A stretch of DNA of 54,626 nt, from positions 1 through 54,626 of the forward strand of contig CATLBH010000017.1 of assembly GCA_949878745.1 (NCBI GenBank). The letters run 5' to 3'. Below the pieces are notes generated by a model. The model searched no databases, had not been told where the DNA came from, and worked only from the letters and a program-made list of their open reading frames with translations. Both the position numbers and the translations under genes were made by a program. This DNA comes from an uncultured Ruminiclostridium sp. (lineage in GTDB: Bacteria > Bacillota > Clostridia > Oscillospirales > Ruminococcaceae). Below, one piece after another: positions 7,288 to 15,463 of the stretch (positions are counted from its first letter, which is position 1; each line of letters begins with the position of its first letter).

Positions 7288-8814
7288 TTGATTGTAATAT
7301 ATGCGCGAAAATCGGTGGAACGTGAAAACAGCATAAGCTGTGAAACGCAGATTGATTACTGCAAATCCATGATAAAACCCGATGAGCGCGGAGAAAAGGT
7401 TGAGACCATAGTGGACAACGGTTTTTCCGGCGGCAATGTAAACCGTGACGGCTTTCAGAAGATGATGAGGCTTATCCGTAAGGGTAAGGTCAGCAAAGTA
7501 ATTGTTTACAGATTAGACCGTATGAGCCGTTCACTGGCTGATTTTGTGGACATTTTGCAGGAGTTTAAGCTGCACGATGTTAAATTCGTATCCTCGCAGG
7601 AATCCTTTGACACCTCCTCTCCCTACGGTGAAATGATAGTAAAGCTGCTGGCGGTATTTGCCGAGTTTGAACGCGCCTCGATAATTGAGCGCGTCACCCA
7701 GGCTTACGCTCACCGGAGCGAAATGGGCTTTTATATGGGCGGACGGCAGCCCTACGGGTTTGAGCTTGTTCCAACCGATATTATGGGCGTCAAAACCAAA
7801 AAGCTTAATCCGATTCCGTCTCAGACCCAACAAATATGTTACATATACGAGGTTTACGCGCAGGAAAGCGTTTCATTGCGGCGGCTGCTGGATATTCTTA
7901 TAGCGGAAGGGAAAAAGTCGCTGGACGGCAGTGACTGGTCAACCGCTAAGCTGTCCGCTTTGCTGAAAAATCCGATTTATGTAAAAGCGGATTCGGATAT
8001 TTACGATTATTATGAGCGGCACGGAACGCAAATGATAACAGATCCGTCAATGTTTACCGGCGAATACGGCGCACAACTGTACGGACGCAGCAAGCATAAG
8101 CCCGACAATCCCGACTGGTCGGATATGAAGCTTGTTATGCTGACGCATCAAGGGATTGTTGATTCCGATATCTGGCTTAAATGTCAAAAAAAGCTCTCGA
8201 AAAACAAACAGATCACCAACAGCTTCAGCAACGGCACAAGCTGGTTAGCGGGGAAAATCGTTTGCGAAAAATGCGGTCATCATATGACTACGGTAAAAGG
8301 GGTGATAAACAAAAGCGGAGAAATCAGGCGGTATTTCAACTGTACCGGAAAATCTCACCAAAAGATTTGCACCGGAACCAAGGTAACAATTTACGCCGAG
8401 GATCTGGAGAATATGGTTTATGACTGTATCACCGAAAAGCTGTCGGACTTAAAGGAGGTAAAGCGTACAGGAAAAACCGCCGATTATTCCGAAATCAACG
8501 ACTTGAAGCTTAAATTAAAAACTGTTGAGCAAAACGAAAAGCAGCTTATAGACACAATGCTGGCGGGCGGATTTAATGCCGATTTGCTGGCACTTGCCAA
8601 TCAAAAAGCCGCACAGCTTAAACAAGACAGGATAGCTTTGCAGGATAGGATAGACGAGCTTAAAAGCATAAGTGAGGATACGGCTGTTATTGTCAATCTC
8701 GGCAGATCATGGAAAGCCGCTGATTACAGGAGGAAGAAGGAGGTCGCCGATATTATGATCGACAAAATTCTTATCGGGGAGGACGGTGACACGAAAATTA
8801 TCTGGAACATTTGA
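7288..8814 (+). CDS. Large serine recombinase (site-specific integrase)
   Basis: A 508-residue protein starting at TTG 7288 behind AAAGGAGG. The N-terminal resolvase domain has IYARKS with the catalytic Ser near residue 9 and VYRLDRMSRS with the conserved arginines. A recombinase domain follows (YGFELVPTD ... LSALLKNPIYVKA). Next is a zinc ribbon, CEKCGHHM ... FNCTGKSHQKICTG, then a coiled-coil segment (about 395-460). This is the full architecture of a large serine integrase and its usual length. It would insert and excise the element at short attachment sites, the gene normally lying next to one of them. A terminator follows its stop. Confidence 0.93.
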   Translation: MIVIYARKSVERENSISCETQIDYCKSMIKPDERGEKVETIVDNGFSGGNVNRDGFQKMMRLIRKGKVSKVIVYRLDRMSRSLADFVDILQEFKLHDVKFVSSQESFDTSSPYGEMIVKLLAVFAEFERASIIERVTQAYAHRSEMGFYMGGRQPYGFELVPTDIMGVKTKKLNPIPSQTQQICYIYEVYAQESVSLRRLLDILIAEGKKSLDGSDWSTAKLSALLKNPIYVKADSDIYDYYERHGTQMITDPSMFTGEYGAQLYGRSKHKPDNPDWSDMKLVMLTHQGIVDSDIWLKCQKKLSKNKQITNSFSNGTSWLAGKIVCEKCGHHMTTVKGVINKSGEIRRYFNCTGKSHQKICTGTKVTIYAEDLENMVYDCITEKLSDLKEVKRTGKTADYSEINDLKLKLKTVEQNEKQLIDTMLAGGFNADLLALANQKAAQLKQDRIALQDRIDELKSISEDTAVIVNLGRSWKAADYRRKKEVADIMIDKILIGEDGDTKIIWNI

Positions 8815-8840
8815 TTTTATTAGGCAATGGTTACATAATT

Positions 8841-8886
8841 TTAGTCAAGTACGATTGTTCAATCATACTTGACTAATTTTTTATAA
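8841..8886 (+). terminator. Terminator after the serine recombinase
   Basis: TTAGTCAAGTA pairs with TACTTGACTAA across a short loop, followed by TTTTTT. It closes the mobile-element transcription unit and separates it from the convergent ADP-ribosylglycohydrolase gene. The element end is expected near here. Confidence 0.8.
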
Positions 8887-8915
8887 TGCCAAAAAGTCTT
8901 ATTGTATTACTGCAA

Positions 8916-10049
8916 TTACGCTTTCATACAATAAGTTTTATACACATATTTCTCTAACCACTTCTCGTCCTCACATTCTCCGCTCTCACTAATTTGACAA
9001 TCATCGAGCAAATCTCCCGCCAACTCCAAAAGCACATCATGAAATTCGAGATTGGCTTTATATTTTTGCGGAATAGCCTCATATCCCAAATACGCCCCCA
9101 TAATATTTCCGCAAACCGCTCCCGTGGAATCGCTGTCTCCTTTGTGATTTACCGCAGTACAAACCGCCTTTTCAAAATTTTCTTGATATTTTATCGCACA
9201 ATATACGGTAACTGCAAGGGTTTCTTCCGCCACCCACCCCTCGCCAAGCTGATGAATTGCCTCCAAGTCGTCACATTCTTTTTGTGCTAAATCTACCGCT
9301 TTTTTCATTAACCCCGTAAAGTATCCGATATGAGTACAATTTTCAAACAAGCTTTGCATAGCGGATATAGAATCATTGACCGCCTGTAAAACCGAAAGCT
9401 TGTCATTTTTAACAATCACATTGATTATATGTACCAAAGCGGCAGCCGGGATATAGCCCAGCTCGTGACCGTGAGTAACGGCGGCAGCTTCCGCGCCGAC
9501 CGTATCAATTTTCTCCTGCGGTATTTGCTCAAAACGCGAAAAATAAAGTCCGATAGGCGCAACACGCATAACTCCGCCGCAGCCCTTGCTGTTATTTATC
9601 GGCTTTTCCAACGTTCCCTTTTCACCTGAAGCCAAAGCCGAAAGGCAGGTGTTTCCGGGCGCTCTTCTTTTAAACATTTCGGGCATATTCATAAGCCAAC
9701 TGTATTTTGCGTAATTTTCTTCTTTGTCTATCGGAAACGATTTTGTTTGTGTCAAATACCAGCCTTCGTATTCCGAACCGATATAGCTTGAGTAGCTGCC
9801 CATAATTCCTCTGAGCTTGCCTCTTGTCGTCCCGTCCAATAAAGCCGTTGCCGTAAACATAGTCATTTGAGTATCATCGGAAACTATCGCTTTACCGCTG
9901 TGTAAATCATAATCATATTCGGTGATCCCGCTTTTGCCGTATACTGAAAATATGCTGTTTTCCGAGGAAAATTCCACCGCATAGCCTAAAGCGTCACCGA
10001 CCGCACCTCCTATCAGACAGCCACGGTATTTGTCTTTTATTTTTGTCAT
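8916..10049 (-). CDS. ADP-ribosylglycohydrolase family protein (DraG-like)
   Basis: A 377-residue protein with the DraG/ARH fold signatures: GCLIGGAVGDALGYAVEF at residues 10-27, SDDTQMTMFT (first pair of metal-binding acidic residues) and NHKGDSDSTGAVCG near 305-318 (the second metal site). Enzymes of this family remove ADP-ribose from arginine or other acceptors using two Mg ions; some family members act on other substrates, so the target is unknown. The ATG follows GAGGTGAG. The gene reads toward the mobile element and is not obviously in an operon. No ADP-ribosyltransferase is adjacent. Confidence 0.88.
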   Translation of the reverse strand: MTKIKDKYRGCLIGGAVGDALGYAVEFSSENSIFSVYGKSGITEYDYDLHSGKAIVSDDTQMTMFTATALLDGTTRGKLRGIMGSYSSYIGSEYEGWYLTQTKSFPIDKEENYAKYSWLMNMPEMFKRRAPGNTCLSALASGEKGTLEKPINNSKGCGGVMRVAPIGLYFSRFEQIPQEKIDTVGAEAAAVTHGHELGYIPAAALVHIINVIVKNDKLSVLQAVNDSISAMQSLFENCTHIGYFTGLMKKAVDLAQKECDDLEAIHQLGEGWVAEETLAVTVYCAIKYQENFEKAVCTAVNHKGDSDSTGAVCGNIMGAYLGYEAIPQKYKANLEFHDVLLELAGDLLDDCQISESGECEDEKWLEKYVYKTYCMKA

Positions 10050-10119
10050 AAACTCACCTCGTTAAAAGTTTTTCAACTATATAAATAGTCAAGACTGCCA
10101 AGATTTTTCATACACGCCT

Positions 10120-11313
10120 TTACTTTTCCAAAAGCCAATTTGCAATATCCGTCACCTTTATTCCCTCATATTGATAGTCCTCATGCCGCGTCCTTGCGAT
10201 AATCATTTTAGGATAAGCGTCCCCGATGGACAGCAGCGGAGATACTTCTCTTTCAAATGTTTTTTCGTCCGTTATATTGTCAGACACCTGAATATATATC
10301 TTCTCATTTCTCTTAATTGCAACAAAATCAATCTCTTTTTTATAAAGCACTCCCGCATAAATTTCATACCCTCTGCGCAAAAGCTCGATTGCAACAATAT
10401 TCTCCAACACCCGTCCATAATCAAGATTCTTTGTCCCCAGTCTTGCATAACGGAACGAATGGTCGCTTAAATAATATTTTTCATTGGAGGAAAGGTATTT
10501 TTTCCCCTTAACATCATATCTGCGAACCTTGTAAAAAGCGAAAGCGCTGCATAGATACTGCATATATGCGCCTACTGTTTTATGGTTAATAACGTTCTTG
10601 TTGCCGTTAAAGGTATTGGTAATACTTCTTGACGAGGTGAGATTGGATATATTATCCATAAGGAAATCAACCAGCCTGTCCATTAGGGCGGTATTTCTGA
10701 TTTTGTATTTTGCCCGAATATCCCGCACTACAAGAGTATTGAAAACCTCTTCAATGTAGTTGTACTTGGATTCATAATCCTTGTACAAATACGAGCCTGA
10801 CATTCCGCCTTCAAGCATGTATTTATCAAAGGCATCATACATATTGTCGCCGCCGAAGTAATTGACGTATTCGGCAAAAGAAAAGGGATAAACCTTGATT
10901 TCAAAGGTTCTGCCCGTAAACAGCGTGGCAAGATCGGAGCTTAACAGAAACGCGTTTGAGCCGGTGATATAAATATCATATTTTTCCGAAGCGTGCAGGC
11001 TGTTAATCGCCTTCTCAAAATCCTTGCACATTTGTATCTCATCAATCAAGACATAGTTTTCTCTGCCCTTTGAATAATGTGCGTTAATATAATCATAAAG
11101 GGCGTGGTAATCGGTCAATTCCTCAAACTCAATAAGGTTGAAATTTATGTGTATAATATTTACGTTCTCATTATGCCCAAAAACATAATCCTTAAAAGCT
11201 TCAAGAAGCTTAGATTTTCCAGATCGGCGAACACCTGTGATTACTTTAATATCGGGAGTTACCATTGCGTTTATTATTTTATCGAGATAATCTTTTCTTT
11301 CAATCAGTTTCAC
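10120..11313 (-). CDS. AAA-type ATPase with DUF4143 C-terminal domain
   Basis: A 397-residue protein with Walker A GVRRSGKSKLL, Walker B NYVLIDEIQ and a sensor segment TGSNAFLL. Its C-terminal part resembles a PD-(D/E)XK-like nuclease fold (EIDFVAIKRNEKIYIQVS). This AAA_14/DUF4143 family is widespread in anaerobes and poorly understood; roles in defence or toxin-antitoxin-like systems have been proposed. The start is GTG behind AAAGGAG. Its promoter overlaps a long inverted repeat, suggesting tight control, and a broken relative lies just upstream on the other strand. Confidence 0.85.
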   Translation of the reverse strand: MKLIERKDYLDKIINAMVTPDIKVITGVRRSGKSKLLEAFKDYVFGHNENVNIIHINFNLIEFEELTDYHALYDYINAHYSKGRENYVLIDEIQMCKDFEKAINSLHASEKYDIYITGSNAFLLSSDLATLFTGRTFEIKVYPFSFAEYVNYFGGDNMYDAFDKYMLEGGMSGSYLYKDYESKYNYIEEVFNTLVVRDIRAKYKIRNTALMDRLVDFLMDNISNLTSSRSITNTFNGNKNVINHKTVGAYMQYLCSAFAFYKVRRYDVKGKKYLSSNEKYYLSDHSFRYARLGTKNLDYGRVLENIVAIELLRRGYEIYAGVLYKKEIDFVAIKRNEKIYIQVSDNITDEKTFEREVSPLLSIGDAYPKMIIARTRHEDYQYEGIKVTDIANWLLEK

Positions 11314-11346
11314 TTTTCTACTTGCTCCTTTATATATTTCATATTT

Positions 11347-11375
11347 ATTATAGCACTTCTATTACCCAAAATCAA
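11347..11375 (-). promoter_or_regulatory. Promoter of the DUF4143 ATPase gene
   Basis: On the minus strand TTGATT (11375-11370), 17 bases, then TATAAT (11352-11347). The transcript would start a few bases later and reach AAAGGAG and the GTG at 11313. Confidence 0.7.
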
Positions 11376-11399
11376 GTTCTTTTGATTTTTGGGTAATAG
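11359..11399. repeat. 17-bp inverted repeat overlapping the ATPase promoter
   Basis: CTATTACCCAAAATCAA (11359-11375) pairs with TTGATTTTTGGGTAATAG (11382-11399) with one extra T and a six-base centre. The left arm covers the spacer and the -35 box of the minus-strand promoter, a position typical of a repressor operator. No T run follows on either strand, so it is not a terminator. Confidence 0.65.
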
Positions 11400-11499
11400 A
11401 AATATAAAGGAAAATGTCATATTCTATTATTTTTTGTCTGAAAGTGCAAATAACTAAGTCAAAAGCACCTTAAAAGGTACAAATAATAAAAATAAAAAC

Positions 11500-11528
11500 T
11501 TGCAAAAAGATACATGTTATGATACAAT
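11500..11528 (+). promoter_or_regulatory. Orphan promoter before the ATPase remnant
   Basis: TTGCAA at 11500-11505, a 17-base spacer and TACAAT at 11523-11528, followed by AAGGAGG and ATG 11561. The control elements of the lost gene are intact although its coding region is not. Confidence 0.6.
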
Positions 11529-11560
11529 AATATTATAAAGGACACAAGGAGGATTATCTA

Positions 11561-11837
11561 TGGAACGCAGCGCAGCTCTTAAAATAAAGGAAAAAACTCC
11601 GCGGAGCTTGAATTTGTTGTCGAATCCGATAACAAGCTGTATCCCATTGATGTAAAAGAGGGCAGGGGTACTCTAAATTCTTTGGAGAAATTCTCAAATC
11701 ATAATAAGTTTGAATTCGCAATAAAGGTTTCAAAAAACAATTACGGCTATAATACCGAACAGAAGCTTTTAACGCTGCCCTTTTATTATTTTCCGTTTGC
11801 GGCAGAAGACTTGGCGGAAGGGAAAATGGGGGCGTGA
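11561..11837 (+). pseudogene. Remnant of a second DUF4143-type ATPase
   Basis: A good promoter and ribosome site lead to ATG 11561, but that frame ends after about 30 codons. In another frame, 11583-11837 encodes NSAELEFVVESD, YPIDVKEGRGTLNSLEKF and a tail LLTLPFYYFPFAAEDLAEG. This is the usual C-terminal nuclease-like end of DUF4143 ATPases (E-x-x-F-V ... P-I-x-V-K). The central 300 or so codons are missing, so a deletion joined the first codons to the last 80 and shifted the frame. It is a different family member from its neighbour at 10120-11313 rather than a copy. Confidence 0.7.
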
Positions 11838-11923
11838 AAAAGTTTGTGCCTTACCACTAATCAAAAACAGATAATTTTTTGTTTTTGAAATTTACATCTC
11901 AATTTTTAAAATTTCATTAACAG

Positions 11924-11968
11924 AAAGCACTGCCTGCGGTTAAAACCCGCATCAACAGTGCTTTTTCT
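11924..11968 (+). terminator. Hairpin terminator overlapping the end of cotJC
   Basis: AAAGCACTG pairs with CAGTGCTTT, with an inner hairpin TGCGG...CCGCA, and is followed by TTTTTC on the plus strand. On the minus strand the hairpin spans the cotJC stop codon and is followed by a poor T run, so it may serve both strands with unequal strength. Confidence 0.6.
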
Positions 11969-12527
11969 TCATTATAATCGCCTTTAACTTTGTAAGCATT
12001 GTATCACCAAACCTCTGAAAATGCACCACTTCCCTCTCCCTCAAAAACCTTATAACATTATTTACATCGGGATCATCAGAAAGCCTTAAAATATTGTCAT
12101 AAGTTGCTCTTGCCTTTTGTTCCGCCGCCAAATCCTCCGTAATATCCGCAATAGGATCTCCCTTGCTCTGCAAATAAGCCGCGGTAAACGGCGCTCCGGC
12201 CGCATTTTGAGGATAAACGGCGTTTGAGTGATCCACATAATAATCGCCTACTCCGTAACGGTCAAATGACTTCGCCCCTTCTCCGGAAGTGAGCTGCGAT
12301 ACTATGGAGCCTACTATTTCCAGGTGTGCCAATTCTTCCGTCCCAATATCCGTCAAAACCCCAATCCCCATATTATCCGGCATAGAAAACCTCTGCGACA
12401 AATACCTGAGCGAAGCGCTCAGCTCTCCGTCCGGCCCGCCGTACTGACTCAAAATAATTCCCGCAAGCCTGGGGTTTTTATTATTTATCCTAACCGGTAT
12501 CTGTGTTCTTTTCTCAAATATAAACAT
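11952..12527 (-). CDS. cotJC: Spore coat protein CotJC (manganese-catalase-like)
   Basis: A 191-residue ferritin-like protein of the manganese catalase family. The helices carry the metal ligands in GTEELAHLEIVGSI and EREVVHFQRFGD. The length matches CotJC, which is shorter than full manganese catalases. It is the third gene of cotJA-cotJB-cotJC, made in the mother cell and built into the inner coat; catalase activity of the family is known, its role here is inferred. TAAGGAGGTAAGGAAATG gives an excellent ribosome site. Confidence 0.93.
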   Translation of the reverse strand: MFIFEKRTQIPVRINNKNPRLAGIILSQYGGPDGELSASLRYLSQRFSMPDNMGIGVLTDIGTEELAHLEIVGSIVSQLTSGEGAKSFDRYGVGDYYVDHSNAVYPQNAAGAPFTAAYLQSKGDPIADITEDLAAEQKARATYDNILRLSDDPDVNNVIRFLREREVVHFQRFGDTMLTKLKAIIMKKKHC

Positions 12528-12539
12528 TTCCTTACCTCC

Positions 12540-12797
12540 TTACAGCTTCTGGGGAGGCCACGCGCCCATGAGCCAGTCCCAACACTCTTCGTCTCGGCTC
12601 GCTTCCGCGTTCAGCGGATAGCAAGCGCACTCGAAGGCTTCCTTGCAGGCCTTGTACTGCTTTGCCGCTTCCTTGAACATTCCTATCGCCACGGTGTCGT
12701 TGGGGTGAGTGTCCAGGTAAAGCTTAAGATCCTGCATATAGAAGGAGGCTTCGTCAACCGCCTGAAGGAGCTGACGTCCGTTAAGATTATTTTCCAC
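12540..12797 (-). CDS. cotJB: Spore coat protein CotJB
   Basis: An 85-residue protein with LLQAVDEASFYMQDLKLYLDTHPND and ALEYY-like alpha-helical coat motifs, typical of CotJB. The start is GTG at 12797, overlapping the last codons of cotJA by 11 bases, with AGGGGG upstream inside cotJA; this implies translational coupling. It ends 12 bases before cotJC. CotJB is needed for assembly of the CotJ proteins into the coat in Bacillus. Confidence 0.88.
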   Translation of the reverse strand: MENNLNGRQLLQAVDEASFYMQDLKLYLDTHPNDTVAIGMFKEAAKQYKACKEAFECACYPLNAEASRDEECWDWLMGAWPPQKL

Positions 12798-12990
12798 CGT
12801 AAAGCCCCCTTTCGTATTCGTTTATCGTGATGTTAAGCTCCGGGAATATTGTTCCTACCGCCAGCGCCTTCTGCGGGGAATATACCCTTCCTATGCAAAC
12901 CTGCATTGGAACATATGAGTAACCCAGCGGAGCGTCGGGACAAAAATTCGCGCACTTGGTATCAGGACATTTCTGCCATTGTGTCTGCAT
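12787..12990 (-). CDS. cotJA: Spore coat associated protein CotJA
   Basis: A 67-residue protein containing LGYSYVPMQ and YSPQKALAVGTIFPELN, the core of CotJA. ATG 12990 follows AAAGGA. About 50 bases upstream the minus strand has GCATAA and CATAACA, loosely like sporulation sigma-E boxes but with imperfect spacing, so the mother-cell promoter is only suggested. First gene of the three-gene coat operon. Confidence 0.88.
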   Translation of the reverse strand: MQTQWQKCPDTKCANFCPDAPLGYSYVPMQVCIGRVYSPQKALAVGTIFPELNITINEYERGLYGGK

Positions 12991-13104
12991 TTATTCTCAT
13001 TCCTTTCTTCTTTATAAGGGCAGCTCGTATTTTTTCTGTTATGCCGCCTGATTTATTTTATGCCAAAAAGAAAAAAGTGTTAATCCGTTGTTTCCGCAAT
13101 AAAC

Positions 13105-13190
13105 AAAATAAAAAGCCCGTACCGATAGCTTCGGAGTACGTGTTTTCGGCAAAACTATGCTCGAAAATCCGCGCTCCTGCCCATCGGTAC
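13105..13190 (-). terminator. Structured region after radA, probable terminator
   Basis: On the minus strand GTACCGAT and ATCGGTAC enclose about 56 bases with an inner hairpin TTTTCG...CGAAAA, and a GGGCTTTTTATTTT run follows. It lies between radA and cotJA and would end the radA transcript. Its inner sequence CGGATTTTCGAGCATA also occurs in the nested palindromic repeats elsewhere in the window, so it may be a decayed repeat used as a terminator. Confidence 0.5.
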
Positions 13191-13247
13191 AGGGTTCGAG
13201 AAATGCCCGTTCGTACAAATCTTTAAAGGGGAAATCCCTCTTAAAAA

Positions 13248-14642
13248 TCACTTCTCCTCCCGATTATCCCCCTTCCTCTTCCTCTCGTAGAGATCAATAC
13301 CCTTAAACACCTGCTGCAAATTCGATACCCCCATAATATTTATCCTGTACCTTTTCTCCCTGTCCAGCCCCTGAAGCGCCGCCTTGGGCACAATACACCC
13401 CTTGAATCCCAGTCTTTCCCCCTCTCTTATTCGTTCCTCCACATGGGAAGCGCTCCGTATTTCTCCCCCTAATCCTATCTCGCCCAACACAAACAGATCC
13501 TCCGGCAGCGGCCTGTCGCACAGCCCCGAATAAAGCGCCGCGGCTACCGCCAAATCGGCGGCGGGCTCGTCTATCCTCAGCCCCCCGATAATGTTTATAT
13601 AAACGTCAAACATTCCGAAAAGATACCCCGTCCTCTTTTCGAGAACCGCCAGAATCAGACAAAGCCTGTTGTAGTCGAACCCGTTCGCCACCCGTCGCGG
13701 CGTGGCGAAGCCCGTCTTGCACACCAGCGCCTGAACCTCCGCCATAATCGGACGGGTACCCTCCATTGTGCACAGTATGCTTATCCCGCTTACGTTGACG
13801 GGTCTCCCCGAAAGCAGCATCGCGGAAGGGTTTGGAACCTCCTCGAGCCCCTTGTCCGACATTTGAAAAACGCCTATCTCGTTGGTAGAGCCGAATCGGT
13901 TCTTTTCCGCCCTTAATATGCGGTAGGAAAGCTGTTTGTCCCCCTCGAAATAAAGAACCGTGTCCACGATATGCTCCAGAACCTTCGGCCCCGCTATTCC
14001 TCCGTCCTTGTTCACATGCCCTACTATGAAAATGGGAATTTCCTCGTTTTTGGCCAGTCTCATAAAGGCGTTTGTGCATTCCCTCACCTGTACGAGACTC
14101 CCCGCCGCCGAGGAAATAGTGTCCAGCTGAACCGTCTGTATCGAGTCCACTATCACGATATCGGGCTTATGCTGTTTTATGGCGGTTATTATGGCGGAGC
14201 AGTCTGTGTCGGCTATAAGGCTTAAGTTTTCCGTTTCCACCTTCAGCCGTTCGGCTCTTAGCTTTATCTGTCTTCTGCTCTCTTCCCCCGATACGTACAA
14301 AACATCGTGTTCCCGTCCCAGATAATCGCAGATCTGCAATAACAAAGTGGATTTTCCGATACCGGGATCGCCGCTTAAAAGCACTAGAGAGCCTTTAACC
14401 AGCCCGCCCCCCAATACTCGGTTAAGCTCCTCCGACCCCGTGTCATATCTTACGTCTTCGTCATAGCTTATTTCAGATAATTTTGAGCACTTTGCCGTGC
14501 GGGAAGAGTAAACTCCAGTTCCTTTTTCCTCCACCGCTTCTTCCAGACTGTTCCACGCTCCGCAATTGCTGCACTTTCCCAGCCATTTTGGAAATTCCTG
14601 CCCGCACTCACTGCATATATAGTATGTCCGCTGCTTCGCCAT
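13248..14642 (-). CDS. radA: DNA repair protein RadA
   Basis: A 464-residue RadA/Sms. A zinc finger has C10, C13, C24 and C27 (CSECGQEFPKWLGKCSNCG). The RecA-like ATPase has GDPGIGKST, a Walker B IVIVDSIQT and the hallmark KNRFG motif. A Lon-type domain closes the protein (DLAVAAALYSG ... VLGEIGLGGEIR). RadA promotes branch migration of recombination intermediates. The start ATG overlaps the end of cwlD by 35 bases and is preceded by GGGAGAAG, so the two are co-transcribed. Confidence 0.97.
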   Translation of the reverse strand: MAKQRTYYICSECGQEFPKWLGKCSNCGAWNSLEEAVEEKGTGVYSSRTAKCSKLSEISYDEDVRYDTGSEELNRVLGGGLVKGSLVLLSGDPGIGKSTLLLQICDYLGREHDVLYVSGEESRRQIKLRAERLKVETENLSLIADTDCSAIITAIKQHKPDIVIVDSIQTVQLDTISSAAGSLVQVRECTNAFMRLAKNEEIPIFIVGHVNKDGGIAGPKVLEHIVDTVLYFEGDKQLSYRILRAEKNRFGSTNEIGVFQMSDKGLEEVPNPSAMLLSGRPVNVSGISILCTMEGTRPIMAEVQALVCKTGFATPRRVANGFDYNRLCLILAVLEKRTGYLFGMFDVYINIIGGLRIDEPAADLAVAAALYSGLCDRPLPEDLFVLGEIGLGGEIRSASHVEERIREGERLGFKGCIVPKAALQGLDREKRYRINIMGVSNLQQVFKGIDLYERKRKGDNREEK

Positions 14643-15378
14643 TTTCTTCTCCCGTATTTTGAACGTCCGAGGACTCCGCGCCCCCGTAAAAGCTTGTTAT
14701 CCCCTTGTAAATCGTAAATGCCACCTTTTTCCGATACTCGCTGTCGGACAGATTCGCCGCGTCCTCCGCGTTGGACAGAAATCCGCATTCTATAAGCAAA
14801 GCGGGCTGCTCCGTGTTCTTGAACAGATACAGACCGTTGTCGATAAGCTTTACCTCCCTGTCGTTGTTGGGCTGAAGCTCACGGAAGCACTGCTGCATGG
14901 TCTGCGCCAGCTTGAAGTTGGAAGGATTGTTTGTGGTATAAAACATCTGCGCTCCGAAATACTGCGGCTCCGTATACTGATTCTGATGAATCGATATAAA
15001 CAGCGCGTCAGGGTGGGACTGTATTATCTTAAGGCGATTCTCCATATCGCTTACCTTCTGATTGCGAAGTCCCTCTATCCCGCTGTCGTGTATGGATACA
15101 TCCTCCGTCCTTGTCATAACCACGTTGAAGCCGCTCAGCTCCAAAAGCTTCTGAAGATCCGTGGCGATGGACAGATTGATGTCCTTTTCCACACAGCCGT
15201 TTATCCCGACGCAGCCCCCGTCGGCTCCCCCGTGACCGCTGTCGAGCACCACGGTGCGCCTTCCCTCCGCGACCGAATCGGAAATAACCGGAACCGAAGC
15301 GTTTCTGAAGGAAACCGCCGCGGCTATTACGATAAAACAGGCAAGAAAAATAAGTGTATGAGGAATCTTTGTTTTCAT
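14608..15378 (-). CDS. cwlD: N-acetylmuramoyl-L-alanine amidase, CwlD type
   Basis: A 256-residue zinc amidase (Amidase_3). An N-terminal membrane or signal segment spans about residues 5-25. The catalytic domain has VVLDSGHGGADGG (zinc His), EKDINLSIA (zinc Glu), FISIHQNQ (zinc His) and LLIECGFLSN (catalytic Glu). CwlD makes muramic-delta-lactam in spore cortex, needed for germination. The length and the position before radA in a spore-former support CwlD over general amidases. AAAGGACG precedes the ATG. Confidence 0.85.
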   Translation of the reverse strand: MKTKIPHTLIFLACFIVIAAAVSFRNASVPVISDSVAEGRRTVVLDSGHGGADGGCVGINGCVEKDINLSIATDLQKLLELSGFNVVMTRTEDVSIHDSGIEGLRNQKVSDMENRLKIIQSHPDALFISIHQNQYTEPQYFGAQMFYTTNNPSNFKLAQTMQQCFRELQPNNDREVKLIDNGLYLFKNTEQPALLIECGFLSNAEDAANLSDSEYRKKVAFTIYKGITSFYGGAESSDVQNTGEENGEAADILYMQ

Positions 15379-15463
15379 AGTGTCGTCCTTTCGTCAAGTG
15401 TTGTCCTTGTTGAAAGACTATGAAACAAGCGCCGCTTTTAGAACCTGTCTTTACTTAAACGCC

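Larger units (their letters stand above)
124..8890 (+). mobile_element. Integrative mobilizable-type element with serine recombinase
   Basis: This block is AT-rich compared with the chromosomal genes to its right, and all its genes read rightward: a primase-helicase-like protein, an unknown protein, an FtsK-type ATPase, two unknown proteins and a large serine recombinase that is the last gene before ordinary chromosomal genes begin. That content is typical of integrative elements of Bacillota that excise by a serine recombinase. No relaxase, type IV secretion ATPase or VirB-like gene is visible, so self-transfer by the usual single-strand route is not supported. The left boundary is hidden by the IS insertion; the right boundary is placed just after the recombinase terminator by inference, and attachment sites were not identified. 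Confidence 0.6.
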
